Part shown: in pieces, positions 1 through 7,070 of the stretch
Layout: every line of letters starts with the position of its first letter
Position numbering within the stretch: position 1 is the stretch's first letter
Source of the DNA: Planctomycetaceae bacterium
GTDB taxonomy: Bacteria > Planctomycetota > Phycisphaerae > Phycisphaerales > SM1A02
NCBI GenBank assembly: GCA_947474205.1
Contig: CANJIC010000006.1
Coordinates: 1-20,628, forward strand
Direction of reading: 5' to 3'
DNA: 20,628 nucleotides
Notes under the pieces: model-generated
Seen by the model: only the letters and a program-made list of their open reading frames with translations
Databases searched by the model: none
What the model was told of the DNA's origin: nothing
Program-made: the position numbers and the translations under genes

Positions 1-299
1 AACTCCAACGCGCCAAGAGAAATATCCAGTGGAATTCCTTGCGCGTCGCGGAGTAATAACACACGGTGCGCCAAAGCAAACTCGCGCGCCCCATGCAAGC
101 GAGGAGCAAACACGCTCAACAGCGCATCAACCGTCTTCACGTCATCAATTACTGCGCTCATGGCAACTAGATCAACATCCGCGGTTAAGCGTGGTTCCCC
201 CCAACGAGCGACCGCGACACCGCCGATGACACATGCATCTATGCTTGCCGCATGGAGCACATCAAGTGCTTGCGCAGCGGCACGCAGAAGTAAATTCAA
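1..299 (-). CDS. Nucleotidyltransferase of the AbiEii/MNT-like fold (C-terminus off the left edge)
   Basis: I translated this frame directly; about 99 residues are visible before the edge. It starts at a TTG whose last two bases lie in the TGA stop of the upstream gene (296-298), a TTGA overlap that implies translational coupling. Residues 26-44 read GGVAVARWGEPRLTADVDL, the GG-x-A-x3-G-x2-R-x-T-x-D-x-D signature of stand-alone nucleotidyltransferases; D41 and D43 would be the metal-binding pair. Known relatives include AbiEii-type toxins and many uncharacterised enzymes that are often encoded beside a small helical protein, as here. The substrate is unknown. An earlier in-frame start is possible because the frame stays open upstream, but it would run inside the neighbouring gene. 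Confidence 0.72.
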   Translation of the reverse strand, partial: MNLLLRAAAQALDVLHAASIDACVIGGVAVARWGEPRLTADVDLVAMSAVIDDVKTVDALLSVFAPRLHGAREFALAHRVLLLRDAQGIPLDISLGALE

Positions 300-544
300 C
301 GCGCGCCCTTTAATGTGAGCGCCGCGTGAAAGTCGATCAAACCGGAATATAAATTTGCCGGACTCGCACGGTGCGCCGCGATAGCCAATGGCAACATGCC
401 ATCAAATACAGCAAGTGATTGCGTTTCACGGGTCTTGGCAAGATTGATATCGCGTTCGTGATTCAACTTTTCAGAAGCCTCCGCCCACTGCGCCACACGC
501 GCGCGCACAGCGCTTTTTGAATCTTCAGCATGGGGTTTAGACAT
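296..544 (-). CDS. Small protein (82 aa) paired with the nucleotidyltransferase
   Basis: The reading frame is open much further upstream, but I choose the ATG at 544 (MSKPHAEDSK...). A good -10 box sits just before it, and the upstream extension would overlap the start of the divergent DUF1801 gene. The protein is charged and probably helical in its first half and ends '...SGLIDFHAALTLKGAR'. From memory, small proteins with an E-x3-D/E...T-R-E/Q-x...SGL pattern commonly precede a nucleotidyltransferase gene in planctomycetes, cyanobacteria and proteobacteria; their function is not established. By analogy with two-gene nucleotidyltransferase modules it could be an antitoxin or partner subunit, but nothing in the sequence proves a toxin-antitoxin role. 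Confidence 0.6.
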   Translation of the reverse strand: MSKPHAEDSKSAVRARVAQWAEASEKLNHERDINLAKTRETQSLAVFDGMLPLAIAAHRASPANLYSGLIDFHAALTLKGAR

Positions 545-550
545 GAACTG

Positions 551-579
551 ATTATATGTAATTCGCGCAGAGCCACCAA
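551..579 (-). promoter_or_regulatory. Probable leaderless promoter for the small-protein/nucleotidyltransferase pair
   Basis: On the minus strand a perfect TATAAT (556 to 551) lies six bases before the ATG at 544, with a weak -35 (TTGGTG, 579 to 574) at 17-bp spacing. Transcription would then begin at or next to the A of the ATG, giving a leaderless mRNA. No Shine-Dalgarno sequence is present, which agrees. The -35 matches only 3 of 6 bases. Confidence 0.4.
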
Positions 580-688
580 ACAACAATTGTTCCAATTCGA
601 ATAATGTCCGTGACCGATTCAATGTGCGCTGAATGCGAAGCAACCAGGCGCCCCAAATACTGACGGTAAAGCAGCAATGAAACGCAAG

Positions 689-694
689 TAGAAT
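689..694 (+). promoter_or_regulatory. Possible -10 element for the DUF1801 gene
   Basis: TAGAAT (5 of 6 matches to consensus) ends ten bases before the ATG at 705, which would give a leader of only about three bases. No convincing -35 is visible at 16-18 bp spacing. The divergent promoter at 551-579 lies in the same 160-bp intergenic stretch, which also holds the 10-bp palindrome AACAATTGTT at 582-591. Confidence 0.22.
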
Positions 695-704
695 CGCCAG
701 AGCA

Positions 705-1256
705 ATGGCACAAACAAAAACCACAGCGTCCAAAGCGTCCGCCAAAAAAACCGCCACAAAATCCATGATTCAAAAGCGGCTCGCAACAAAGCCGTCAACA
801 CAATCGGCACCAAAGTCGGCCACTGTTGACGCGTACGTTGCGGGCTTGCCAGCGGATCGCAAAGTGATCGTTGCGGCGTTGCGACGCGTGATCAACCAGA
901 ACATTCCAAAGGGATTTCAAGAATGCATCAGCTATGGAATGATTGGCTGGGTGGTTCCGCACGCGCTGTATCCAGCTGGATACCACTGCAATCCATCGCT
1001 TCCACTTCCATTTATAAATTTGGGGTCGAAGAAAAACTACATCAGTTTGCACCTGATGTGCCTTTACATGGACGCGAAGATGATGGCGTGGTTTGCCGCG
1101 CAATGGAAAAAGATCAGCGCCAAGAAGTTGGACATGGGCAAGGCGTGCCTGCGCTTTCAGAAAGCCGACGATATGCCTCTGGAATTAATCGCGAAGCTGG
1201 TGGGTAAAATTTCGCCCAAGCAGTGGATCGAAATCTATGAGCGGCGATTAGGCTGA
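705..1256 (+). CDS. DUF1801 (YdhG-like) domain protein with a basic N-terminal tail
   Basis: 183 residues. The first ~40 are rich in Lys, Ala, Thr and Ser and look disordered. From about residue 41 the protein matches the DUF1801 family: 'VDAYVAGLPADRKVIVAALR', then the ISYGMIGW segment, a large hydrophobic strand region (FINLGSKKNYISLHL), and 'KACLRFQKADDMPLELI' towards the end. DUF1801 proteins have a small two-layer fold; some relatives bind iron or are annotated as YdhG, but no enzymatic role is established. The alternative start at 765 (MIQKRL...) would remove most of the basic tail. Plus strand, divergent from the small-protein gene, with 205 bp to the next long plus-strand gene. Confidence 0.85.
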   Translation: MAQTKTTASKASAKKTATKSMIQKRLATKPSTQSAPKSATVDAYVAGLPADRKVIVAALRRVINQNIPKGFQECISYGMIGWVVPHALYPAGYHCNPSLPLPFINLGSKKNYISLHLMCLYMDAKMMAWFAAQWKKISAKKLDMGKACLRFQKADDMPLELIAKLVGKISPKQWIEIYERRLG

Positions 1257-1275
1257 CGACGCTTGGGTTGATTGA

Positions 1276-1380
1276 ATGGCCGAGAAAATACGCAACATAT
1301 GGCCGTCGGGGTGGCTGAAGATTATCGCGCCATTGATCATCGCCACGGCGGCCTCCGCGACATGGGCGGTTTTATTTTGA
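1276..1380 (+). CDS. Possible 34-aa small membrane protein
   Basis: ATG at 1276, TGA at 1378-1380. The translation is MAEKIRNIWPSGWLK followed by about 19 largely hydrophobic residues (IIAPLIIATAASATWAVLF), the layout of a tiny single-pass membrane protein with a positively charged, aromatic N-terminus. It starts 19 bases after the DUF1801 stop and ends on the palindrome at 1377-1390. No clear Shine-Dalgarno sequence is present. It could be a chance ORF or a decayed remnant. Confidence 0.28.
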   Translation: MAEKIRNIWPSGWLKIIAPLIIATAASATWAVLF

Positions 1381-1390
1381 CACGTGTCAA
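1377..1390. promoter_or_regulatory. Perfect 14-bp palindrome, operator candidate
   Basis: TTGACACGTGTCAA is identical to its reverse complement. It lies 71 bp upstream of the preferred start of the FAD oxidoreductase, and its first six bases are a perfect -35 hexamer (TTGACA), although no good -10 follows at the right distance. A dimeric regulator binding here would be well placed to control the oxidoreductase, and possibly GT-1 behind it. Confidence 0.4.
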
Positions 1391-1461
1391 TAAACGTAAA
1401 TTCCGAATTACGGACAAAACATCCGATCAAAACGCAATCTATGCTTTATTTGAGCGGCATC

Positions 1462-2541
1462 ATGAAAGAATCAACACACCAACACCGCGCGCAATTTGAA
1501 TGGGCTGTCATTGGCGCGGGACCAGCTGGTATAGCCACCATCGGTCGCCTGCTCGACGCGGGCGTGAACGGCAAAAGCATTGCATGGATTGATCCGCATT
1601 TCACGGTTGGGGACTTTGGTGCCAAGTGGCACAGTGTGTCTAGCAATACGCGAGTTGGACTTTTTGAGAAATTTCTCCATGAATGCAAGTCATTCCATTA
1701 CGACAAGTGCCCTTTGAAATTTGCGCTACATGAAATGGATCCGCTGAAGACCTGCGAACTGAGCTGCATGGTGGCGCCGCTGAAATGGGTGACCGACCAA
1801 TTACGCGGACAAGTTGTTTGCATTCAAGAACATGCAAGCGCGTTGAATTCCCACAAATCACTTGCGCATGCGCGTGTGTGGGACGTTGCGCTAGAGAGTT
1901 CGTTGATCACGTCGCACAATGTTGTTCTGGCGCTGGGTTCGCAGCCAAAGTCGCTGAACCTGCCTGGGGTAAAAGAAGTTTCTGTCACTGACGCACTGAA
2001 TGCGCAACGGCTCAGCCAGTGCTTTCTGCCATCGGATACGGTGGCGGTGTTTGGCGCGTCGCACTCGGCCATTTTAATTATTCGATGTCTGCTGGAACGC
2101 TGCGCCGTGAAACGTGTGGTGAACTTTTATAGAAATCCAATTCGTTACGCGGAGTATTTGGACGGCTGGATTCGCCACGACGACACCGGTCTCAAGGGCA
2201 CAACCGCGCAATGGTCGCGCGACAATATTGATGTGAATTGCCCAGAGAATCTTCATCGCGTGCTCTCCACGCCAGAGAATCACGCCAAGCATTTGCCGGA
2301 CTGCACCAAGGCGGTGTACGCGGTGGGCTTTACGCCGCGCCTTCTAAGCGTGGACGGGCAAATGGATTTGCAATACAACCCAGAGAATGGCGTGATTGCG
2401 CCTGGTTTATTTGGCGTTGGCATTGCGTTTCCAGAGGCGCGCGCCAACCGCGATGGCGTGGTGGAGCATCGAGTTGGTCTTTGGAAATTTATGGAATATT
2501 TAGGCGACGTTGTGCCGCTGTGGATTGCGCAAAGAGTCTGA
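1462..2541 (+). CDS. FAD/NAD(P)-binding oxidoreductase (flavoprotein)
   Basis: 359 residues from ATG 1462; GTG 1384 and ATG 1441 are alternative in-frame starts. I prefer 1462 because the dinucleotide-binding motif then falls near the N-terminus as usual (AVIGAGPAGIA, residues 15-25) and GAGCGG precedes it at ribosome-binding distance. A second nucleotide-binding motif, VAVFGASHSAI, lies in the middle of the protein, and VYAVGF, near the C-terminal third, resembles the ATG motif of pyridine-nucleotide-disulfide oxidoreductases and flavin monooxygenases. Conserved stretches such as KWHSVSSNTRVGLFEKF and GLFGVGIAFPEA match an uncharacterised bacterial flavoprotein family I recall under generic oxidoreductase names. 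The substrate is unknown. GT-1 follows on the same strand after 50 AT-rich bases and may be co-transcribed. Confidence 0.82.
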   Translation: MKESTHQHRAQFEWAVIGAGPAGIATIGRLLDAGVNGKSIAWIDPHFTVGDFGAKWHSVSSNTRVGLFEKFLHECKSFHYDKCPLKFALHEMDPLKTCELSCMVAPLKWVTDQLRGQVVCIQEHASALNSHKSLAHARVWDVALESSLITSHNVVLALGSQPKSLNLPGVKEVSVTDALNAQRLSQCFLPSDTVAVFGASHSAILIIRCLLERCAVKRVVNFYRNPIRYAEYLDGWIRHDDTGLKGTTAQWSRDNIDVNCPENLHRVLSTPENHAKHLPDCTKAVYAVGFTPRLLSVDGQMDLQYNPENGVIAPGLFGVGIAFPEARANRDGVVEHRVGLWKFMEYLGDVVPLWIAQRV

Positions 2542-2591
2542 CACATTATTTTGAAATCAAATCAAATTTTTTTTCTAAGTTAAATTATTTC

Positions 2592-4412
2592 ATGACACAA
2601 CTAAATCGCAATGAACCTTGTGCATGCGGCAGCGGGCGCAAGGCCAAGAATTGTTGCATGCGCCCCACTGTGCCGCTTGGAAAAAATAATCTACTTTCCA
2701 TACCGCCCATGGATGGCGCGCCGGCGCGCATGGTGTCGGCGCAGGACGCGGTGGACTTGGCGCAAGATGCGCACTCGGGTGGCAATCGTGAACGCGCCGA
2801 GCACATTTACAATGTAATACTTGCCGCTGATCCGCAGAATGCGCAGGCGCTGTTCTTCACCGGCGTGCTGCGTCATCAGGAATCGCGTTATGTAGAGGCG
2901 CTTGATTTCATGTTGCGTGGTATTGACAAACTTCCTGGCGTGGCGAACTTGCATTACAACTTGGGAAAGTTGTACGACGATCTAGAGCGCTACCCAGAGG
3001 CGATTGCGCAGTATCGGCGTGCGATTGAAATTAATCCCAAGCACACGTTGGCGCACACAAATTTGGGGCTGGCGCTGCGTGAAGTTGGCCAGTTTGACGA
3101 CGCCATTGAAAGTCTGAAGCGCGCCGTGGCGTTGCAGCCCGCGACGCAATTGTTGGTGCAAAATTTAATTTCAACCCTGAACTACGCGCCCGATATGAAC
3201 ACGGCGGATATTTTTGACGCGCACAAAAAATGTGGCCAGCAATTTGAGCGCTCCATCGCGCAATTTGCCGCGCGCAATGCGAGCGTTGGCGAAGAAGCAA
3301 ATGCGCGCCATGAAAGCGGCGCGCGTCCCCTGCGCATTGGATATGTTTCGCCGGATTTTCGCCAACACTCGGTGGCGCACTTTATTGAGCCCGTGCTTGC
3401 GGCGCACGACAAGAAAAGCTTTGACGTGTTCTGTTATTACAACGACACGGTTTCAGATGACACAACGCTGCGAATTCAAAGTTTGGTGCCGCACTGGCGC
3501 GTCTTGGCGGAACTTTCCGACCACGACGCGGCGCGAAAAGTGCAAGAAGACAAGATTGACATTCTTGTTGACTTGGCGGGTCACACCAATCGCAATAGTT
3601 TGATGATGTTCGCTCGCAAGCCCGCGCCGGTGCAAGCCACGTGGCTGGGCTATCCCAACACGACTGGTTTTTCTTGCATGGATTACCGCATTACTGACGC
3701 GTTGTGCGACCCCGTAGGCATGACGGACGCGCTGCACACCGAGAAGTTGATTCGGCTGCCAGATTCTTTTTCGTGCTTCACGCCGCCCGCCAATTCGCCA
3801 AATGTTGGCGCGCTTGCCGCGTTGCATGGCAACGGGATTATGTTTGGATCATTCAATTATTTCATAAAGATGAATGAGCGCGTCATTGAAACATGGGCGC
3901 GCATTCTTGCGCGCGTTGCCAATTCACGCCTGACTTTGAAATATAGAAGCTTGAACTCGGAGTCTGTTCAAAATGTTGTTTGCGCGGCCTTTGCCAAGCA
4001 TGGCGTGGCGCGCGATCGACTTGTGTTGTTGGGCAATGACGCGTCACAACTTGATCATTTGGCGCGCTACAACAAGATTGATATTGCGCTTGATCCGTTT
4101 CCGTACAACGGAACCACAACCACATGTGACGCCTTGTGGATGGGCGTTCCAGTAATTGCGCTTGCAGGAAAAACCCATGTGAGCCGCGTTGGCGTGAGCC
4201 AGTTGACCAACATTGGATTGCCAGAATTAATCGCCGCGGACAAAGATGAGTATGTGGAAGTAGCGGTTGCGCTTGCAAGTGACTTGCCGCGGCTTGCACA
4301 ACTGCGAAGTGAATTGCGCCAGCGCATGCACATTTCACCATTGATGGACGCGCCGCGCTTCACGCGAAATCTGGAGGCGGCGTTTATGCAGATGTGGCGT
4401 GGGCGCATCTAA
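2592..4412 (+). CDS. GT-1: SEC-C + TPR + OGT/SPINDLY-type glycosyltransferase (GT41)
   Basis: 606 residues from ATG 2592; the frame is open upstream only as a shadow of the oxidoreductase gene. Residues 7-24 form a SEC-C zinc motif (C10, C12, C21, C22). About four TPRs follow (residues ~50-190), then a conserved bridge ending in IFDAHKKCG, and the GT41 catalytic domain (~244-606). Family hallmarks are GYVSPDFRQHSVAHF, DILVDLAGHT, GYPNTTG, MDYRITD, FGSFN and DPFPYNGTTTTCDALW (~501-516). GT41 enzymes transfer GlcNAc (OGT) or fucose (plant SPY) to Ser/Thr of proteins in the cytosol. The TTTTC-D/E box resembles SPY more than human OGT, so the donor sugar is open. Its stop overlaps the stop of the convergent methyltransferase gene by four bases. 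Confidence 0.92.
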   Translation: MTQLNRNEPCACGSGRKAKNCCMRPTVPLGKNNLLSIPPMDGAPARMVSAQDAVDLAQDAHSGGNRERAEHIYNVILAADPQNAQALFFTGVLRHQESRYVEALDFMLRGIDKLPGVANLHYNLGKLYDDLERYPEAIAQYRRAIEINPKHTLAHTNLGLALREVGQFDDAIESLKRAVALQPATQLLVQNLISTLNYAPDMNTADIFDAHKKCGQQFERSIAQFAARNASVGEEANARHESGARPLRIGYVSPDFRQHSVAHFIEPVLAAHDKKSFDVFCYYNDTVSDDTTLRIQSLVPHWRVLAELSDHDAARKVQEDKIDILVDLAGHTNRNSLMMFARKPAPVQATWLGYPNTTGFSCMDYRITDALCDPVGMTDALHTEKLIRLPDSFSCFTPPANSPNVGALAALHGNGIMFGSFNYFIKMNERVIETWARILARVANSRLTLKYRSLNSESVQNVVCAAFAKHGVARDRLVLLGNDASQLDHLARYNKIDIALDPFPYNGTTTTCDALWMGVPVIALAGKTHVSRVGVSQLTNIGLPELIAADKDEYVEVAVALASDLPRLAQLRSELRQRMHISPLMDAPRFTRNLEAAFMQMWRGRI

Positions 4413-4966
4413 CTCTTGCTGCATTGCATGTTCAAACTAATGCACACGCCGCCAAACATTTTCAATGATGTGTCCTCGAACAAACCAAATGACTGCACCC
4501 GTTGAATATTTACAAATCCATGGGAGTGCAAACACGATCCAAGCAGGTCAAAGCTGAAACCGCACTTGTGAAAATCGTACTCGTCGAGTTGGCCGCCACA
4601 AATCATCATTTGCACATATTGGCGCTGCTCCGCTGGCAATTGCGGATCGGCAAATATTTTCATAAGTATTTCTAAATCTGGAACTGCCACACGCAATATG
4701 CCGCCTGTCTTCAACACGCGCGCCACTTCTTTCAGCGCCGTGTGTAATTCTTGGCGCATGCCCAAGTGCTCATACACATGGCTGGCGTAGACCTCGCTCA
4801 CCGAACCATCGGCGAACATGGAAAGATCCGTGACCAGGCCAACTACATCCACGCCTGGACGCGGCTGCGCGTTCATCAGAGTCCAACCCTCCTTCACATC
4901 GTGGCCGCCAAGGTGCAGACGAATGGGCTTGTTGGAAGTGGATGTGATTTGATTCGCTGGTGTCAT
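4409..4966 (-). CDS. Class I SAM-dependent methyltransferase, stand-alone
   Basis: 185 residues from ATG 4966; a GTG at 4993 in the same frame is an alternative. IRLHLGGHDVKEGWTLMN near the N-terminus is the diverged motif I of a small predicted methyltransferase family (COG4627-like). VDVVGLVTDLSMF holds the acidic end of strand 2, YASHVYEHL is the post-II motif, and LKTGGILRVAVPDLE is the typical motif III region. The C-terminal half carries GGQLDEYDFHKCGFSF and FGLFEDTS, seen again in changed form in GT-6. Substrate unknown; the setting between GT41 genes suggests action on the same glycan or protein target, or on a sugar precursor. It is tail-to-tail with GT-1 (4-bp overlap) and head-to-head with GT-2. 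Confidence 0.83.
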   Translation of the reverse strand: MTPANQITSTSNKPIRLHLGGHDVKEGWTLMNAQPRPGVDVVGLVTDLSMFADGSVSEVYASHVYEHLGMRQELHTALKEVARVLKTGGILRVAVPDLEILMKIFADPQLPAEQRQYVQMMICGGQLDEYDFHKCGFSFDLLGSCLHSHGFVNIQRVQSFGLFEDTSLKMFGGVCISLNMQCSKS

Positions 4967-5016
4967 TGCGCGCGCATCGTAGATGCAATTCACAAATCAA
5001 AGGCGCACAATTTGGC

Positions 5017-5048
5017 CGCGGATTTCATTTGACCGCATGAAATGCGCG
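5017..5048. promoter_or_regulatory. Inverted repeat in the MT/GT-2 divergent promoter region
   Basis: The arms CGCGGATTTCAT (5017-5028) and ATGAAATGCGCG (5037-5048) are complementary at 11 of 12 positions and flank an 8-bp spacer. The element lies 51 bp upstream of the methyltransferase start and about 100 bp upstream of the GT-2 operon, so a regulator bound here could act on both. It could also fold as a hairpin in RNA. No convincing sigma-70 promoter is recognisable; TTGAAC with TATTTC 17 bp downstream, just before GT-2, is a weak candidate. Confidence 0.45.
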
Positions 5049-5150
5049 AGCATTCAATCGCTGATGAGTTGTATATATTGATGGAGTGTCGTGTTGAATG
5101 TTGCCATGGAGAGTCTTTGAACAGGCTTATAGCAAAAGGTATTTCACGCA

Positions 5151-7070
5151 ATGAGCACCGTTGGACGAAATGACCCGTGTTCCTGTGGCAGCGGGCGCAA
5201 AGCTAAAAATTGTTGCCAAAGTTCCAAGGGCGCTTCGGGCGCCGCAAGCAATGCGCCAATGATTTTGCTGCCAGCCATGGAAGGCTTGCGCGCGCAAGAA
5301 GTGCATGTGGGCCAGGCCGTATTGATCGCGCAGGATCGACAACAACATGGCGACTTGGCTGGCGCGGAAAAAATTTATCGACTTATTCTTGCGGTGGACC
5401 CGAATCACGGCGATGCCATGTTTTTTCTTGGCGTGCTGGTTCATCAAATGGGAAATTCCAGGCAAGCGTTCACCCTGCTGAAACTTGCCATTGAAAAACA
5501 TCCCAAGGTGTTCAAGTATCACTTTAATTTTGGAATTATTTGCGACGAAGTTTCCGCGCTTGAAGAGTCCATCAAGGCGTATCGATGCGCGATCGCTATT
5601 GATCCGCAACCTGCCGCATGGGGCAATCTGGGCAAAGTGCTGAAACAATTTGGAGAGTTGGATGAGGCGGCGGAATGCTGCAAGCAATGCATTCAATTGC
5701 AAAAGCATTTTCAGAATGCGATTCCCTACAACAACCTTGGAACCATTTATCAGCAACAAGGAAAACTGAAGGAGGCGGTTGAAAGTTTCGCAATGGCCCT
5801 TTCAATTGACCCCAGTGACACAATGGCGGAGAGTAATTACTTGTACACGCTAAATTTTTTGGCGCAACCAGATTTGCAAAAGATTTTCAACGCTCATAAA
5901 AACTTTGGCGCGCGATATGACCGGCCCATGGCGCCGCGCTCATCGCCAACGGCCACGGATTCCACACGCAAAATTCGCGTTGGGTATGTGTCGGCGGATT
6001 TTAGGCAGCACTCTGTCGCGCATTTCATAGAACCCATTTTGGCCGCGCATGGTCAAAGCAAGTTTGAGTTGTTCTGCTACTACAACCACTCCATTGTTGA
6101 TGAGCGCACCAAGCACATGAAGAGTTTGGTTCCCAATTGGCGCCTTATTTTCCAGCGCGCCGACGCGGATGTGGCCGAACTCATTCGCCGCGATGGCATT
6201 GACATACTTGTTGACCTGGCTGGCCACACAGGCACTAATAATTTGCCGATGTTTGGGTTGAAGCCCGCGCCAGTGCAAGTGAGTTGGATTGGATATCCCA
6301 ACACCACCGGCTTAAGCACTATGGATTACCGCATCACGGATGCGTTTGCGGATCCGCAAGGCGCGGCCGATGGCTTGCATACGGAAAAACTATGGCGTCT
6401 TCCAGAATGTTTTTCTTGCTTTGAAGCGCCAGCGCAATCACCGGATGTTGGACCGCTCCCCTTACTCAAGAATGCGCGCGTTACATTTGGTTCGTTCAAT
6501 AATTTTGCAAAGACCACGCCGCAAGTCATCGCGGTGTGGGCGAACATTCTTAAGCGCGTTGCACAATCTCGCTTGGTGCTTAAAAATAAAAGTATGGCTG
6601 CAAAGCATGTGCAAACTTTTATTCTTTCGCACTTTGCCAAGAATGGCGTTGGTCCCGAGCAACTGGACTTCATGATTATGGACAACGACCAAACCAGCCA
6701 CTTGGACCGCTACAACTCCATTGACATTGCGCTTGATCCATTTCCGTACAACGGAACCACGACCACATTTGATGCGTTGTGGATGGGCGTTCCAATGGTG
6801 GTGCTCAGCGGCTGCAACCATGTCAGTCGCGTGGGCGTGAGTCAAATGAGCAACTTGGGTTTGCCGGAGTTGATCGCGCGCGACAGCAACGACTATGTGG
6901 ATATTGCGGTGAAGTTGGCCAACGATGTGCCGCGGTTGACGGCACTGCGCGCGGGGCTGCGTGAGCGGTTGAAAAATTCTCCGCTGATGAATGTGCCGCG
7001 CTTTACGCACAATCTTGAGGACGCGTATCAAGCCATGTGGAAAATATATTTAGGCGCACAGGCAACATGA
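5151..7070 (+). CDS. GT-2: SEC-C + TPR + GT41 glycosyltransferase, first gene of the four-gene operon
   Basis: 639 residues. The SEC-C motif has Cys at 10, 12, 21 and 22, the same positions as GT-1 and GT-5. About five TPRs cover residues ~50-225, the bridge signature NYLYTLNFLAQPDLQKIF follows, and the catalytic domain runs from ~272 to the end. It has GYVSADFRQHSVAHF with both His residues, DILVDLAGHTG, the GYPNTTG box and DPFPYNGTTTTFDALW (~528-543; Phe replaces the usual Cys). The start is set by the SEC-C motif; the only ribosome-site candidate is AAAAGG eleven bases upstream. The TGA stop overlaps the ATG of GT-3. As the leading gene it probably sets expression of GT-2 to GT-5. Confidence 0.92.
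   Translation: MSTVGRNDPCSCGSGRKAKNCCQSSKGASGAASNAPMILLPAMEGLRAQEVHVGQAVLIAQDRQQHGDLAGAEKIYRLILAVDPNHGDAMFFLGVLVHQMGNSRQAFTLLKLAIEKHPKVFKYHFNFGIICDEVSALEESIKAYRCAIAIDPQPAAWGNLGKVLKQFGELDEAAECCKQCIQLQKHFQNAIPYNNLGTIYQQQGKLKEAVESFAMALSIDPSDTMAESNYLYTLNFLAQPDLQKIFNAHKNFGARYDRPMAPRSSPTATDSTRKIRVGYVSADFRQHSVAHFIEPILAAHGQSKFELFCYYNHSIVDERTKHMKSLVPNWRLIFQRADADVAELIRRDGIDILVDLAGHTGTNNLPMFGLKPAPVQVSWIGYPNTTGLSTMDYRITDAFADPQGAADGLHTEKLWRLPECFSCFEAPAQSPDVGPLPLLKNARVTFGSFNNFAKTTPQVIAVWANILKRVAQSRLVLKNKSMAAKHVQTFILSHFAKNGVGPEQLDFMIMDNDQTSHLDRYNSIDIALDPFPYNGTTTTFDALWMGVPMVVLSGCNHVSRVGVSQMSNLGLPELIARDSNDYVDIAVKLANDVPRLTALRAGLRERLKNSPLMNVPRFTHNLEDAYQAMWKIYLGAQAT

Noticed and set aside
582..591. AACAATTGTT as a LexA-type SOS box
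   Set aside because: It is a perfect 10-bp palindrome but lacks the GAAC/GTTC ends of the known boxes, and neither flanking gene suggests an SOS role.
545..766. Hydrophobic N-terminal extension of the small protein next to the nucleotidyltransferase
   Set aside because: It would look like a membrane segment but overlaps the start of the DUF1801 gene antisense, and a perfect -10 box sits just before the internal ATG.
2238..2591. N-terminal extension of GT-1 (118 residues)
   Set aside because: It overlaps the flavoprotein gene in another frame; the SEC-C motif at the ATG 2592 matches the starts of GT-2 and GT-5 exactly.
2622..2660. SEC-C motif as a sign of a SecA gene
   Set aside because: Only the short zinc motif is shared; the rest of the protein is TPR plus GT41, with no SecA ATPase motifs.
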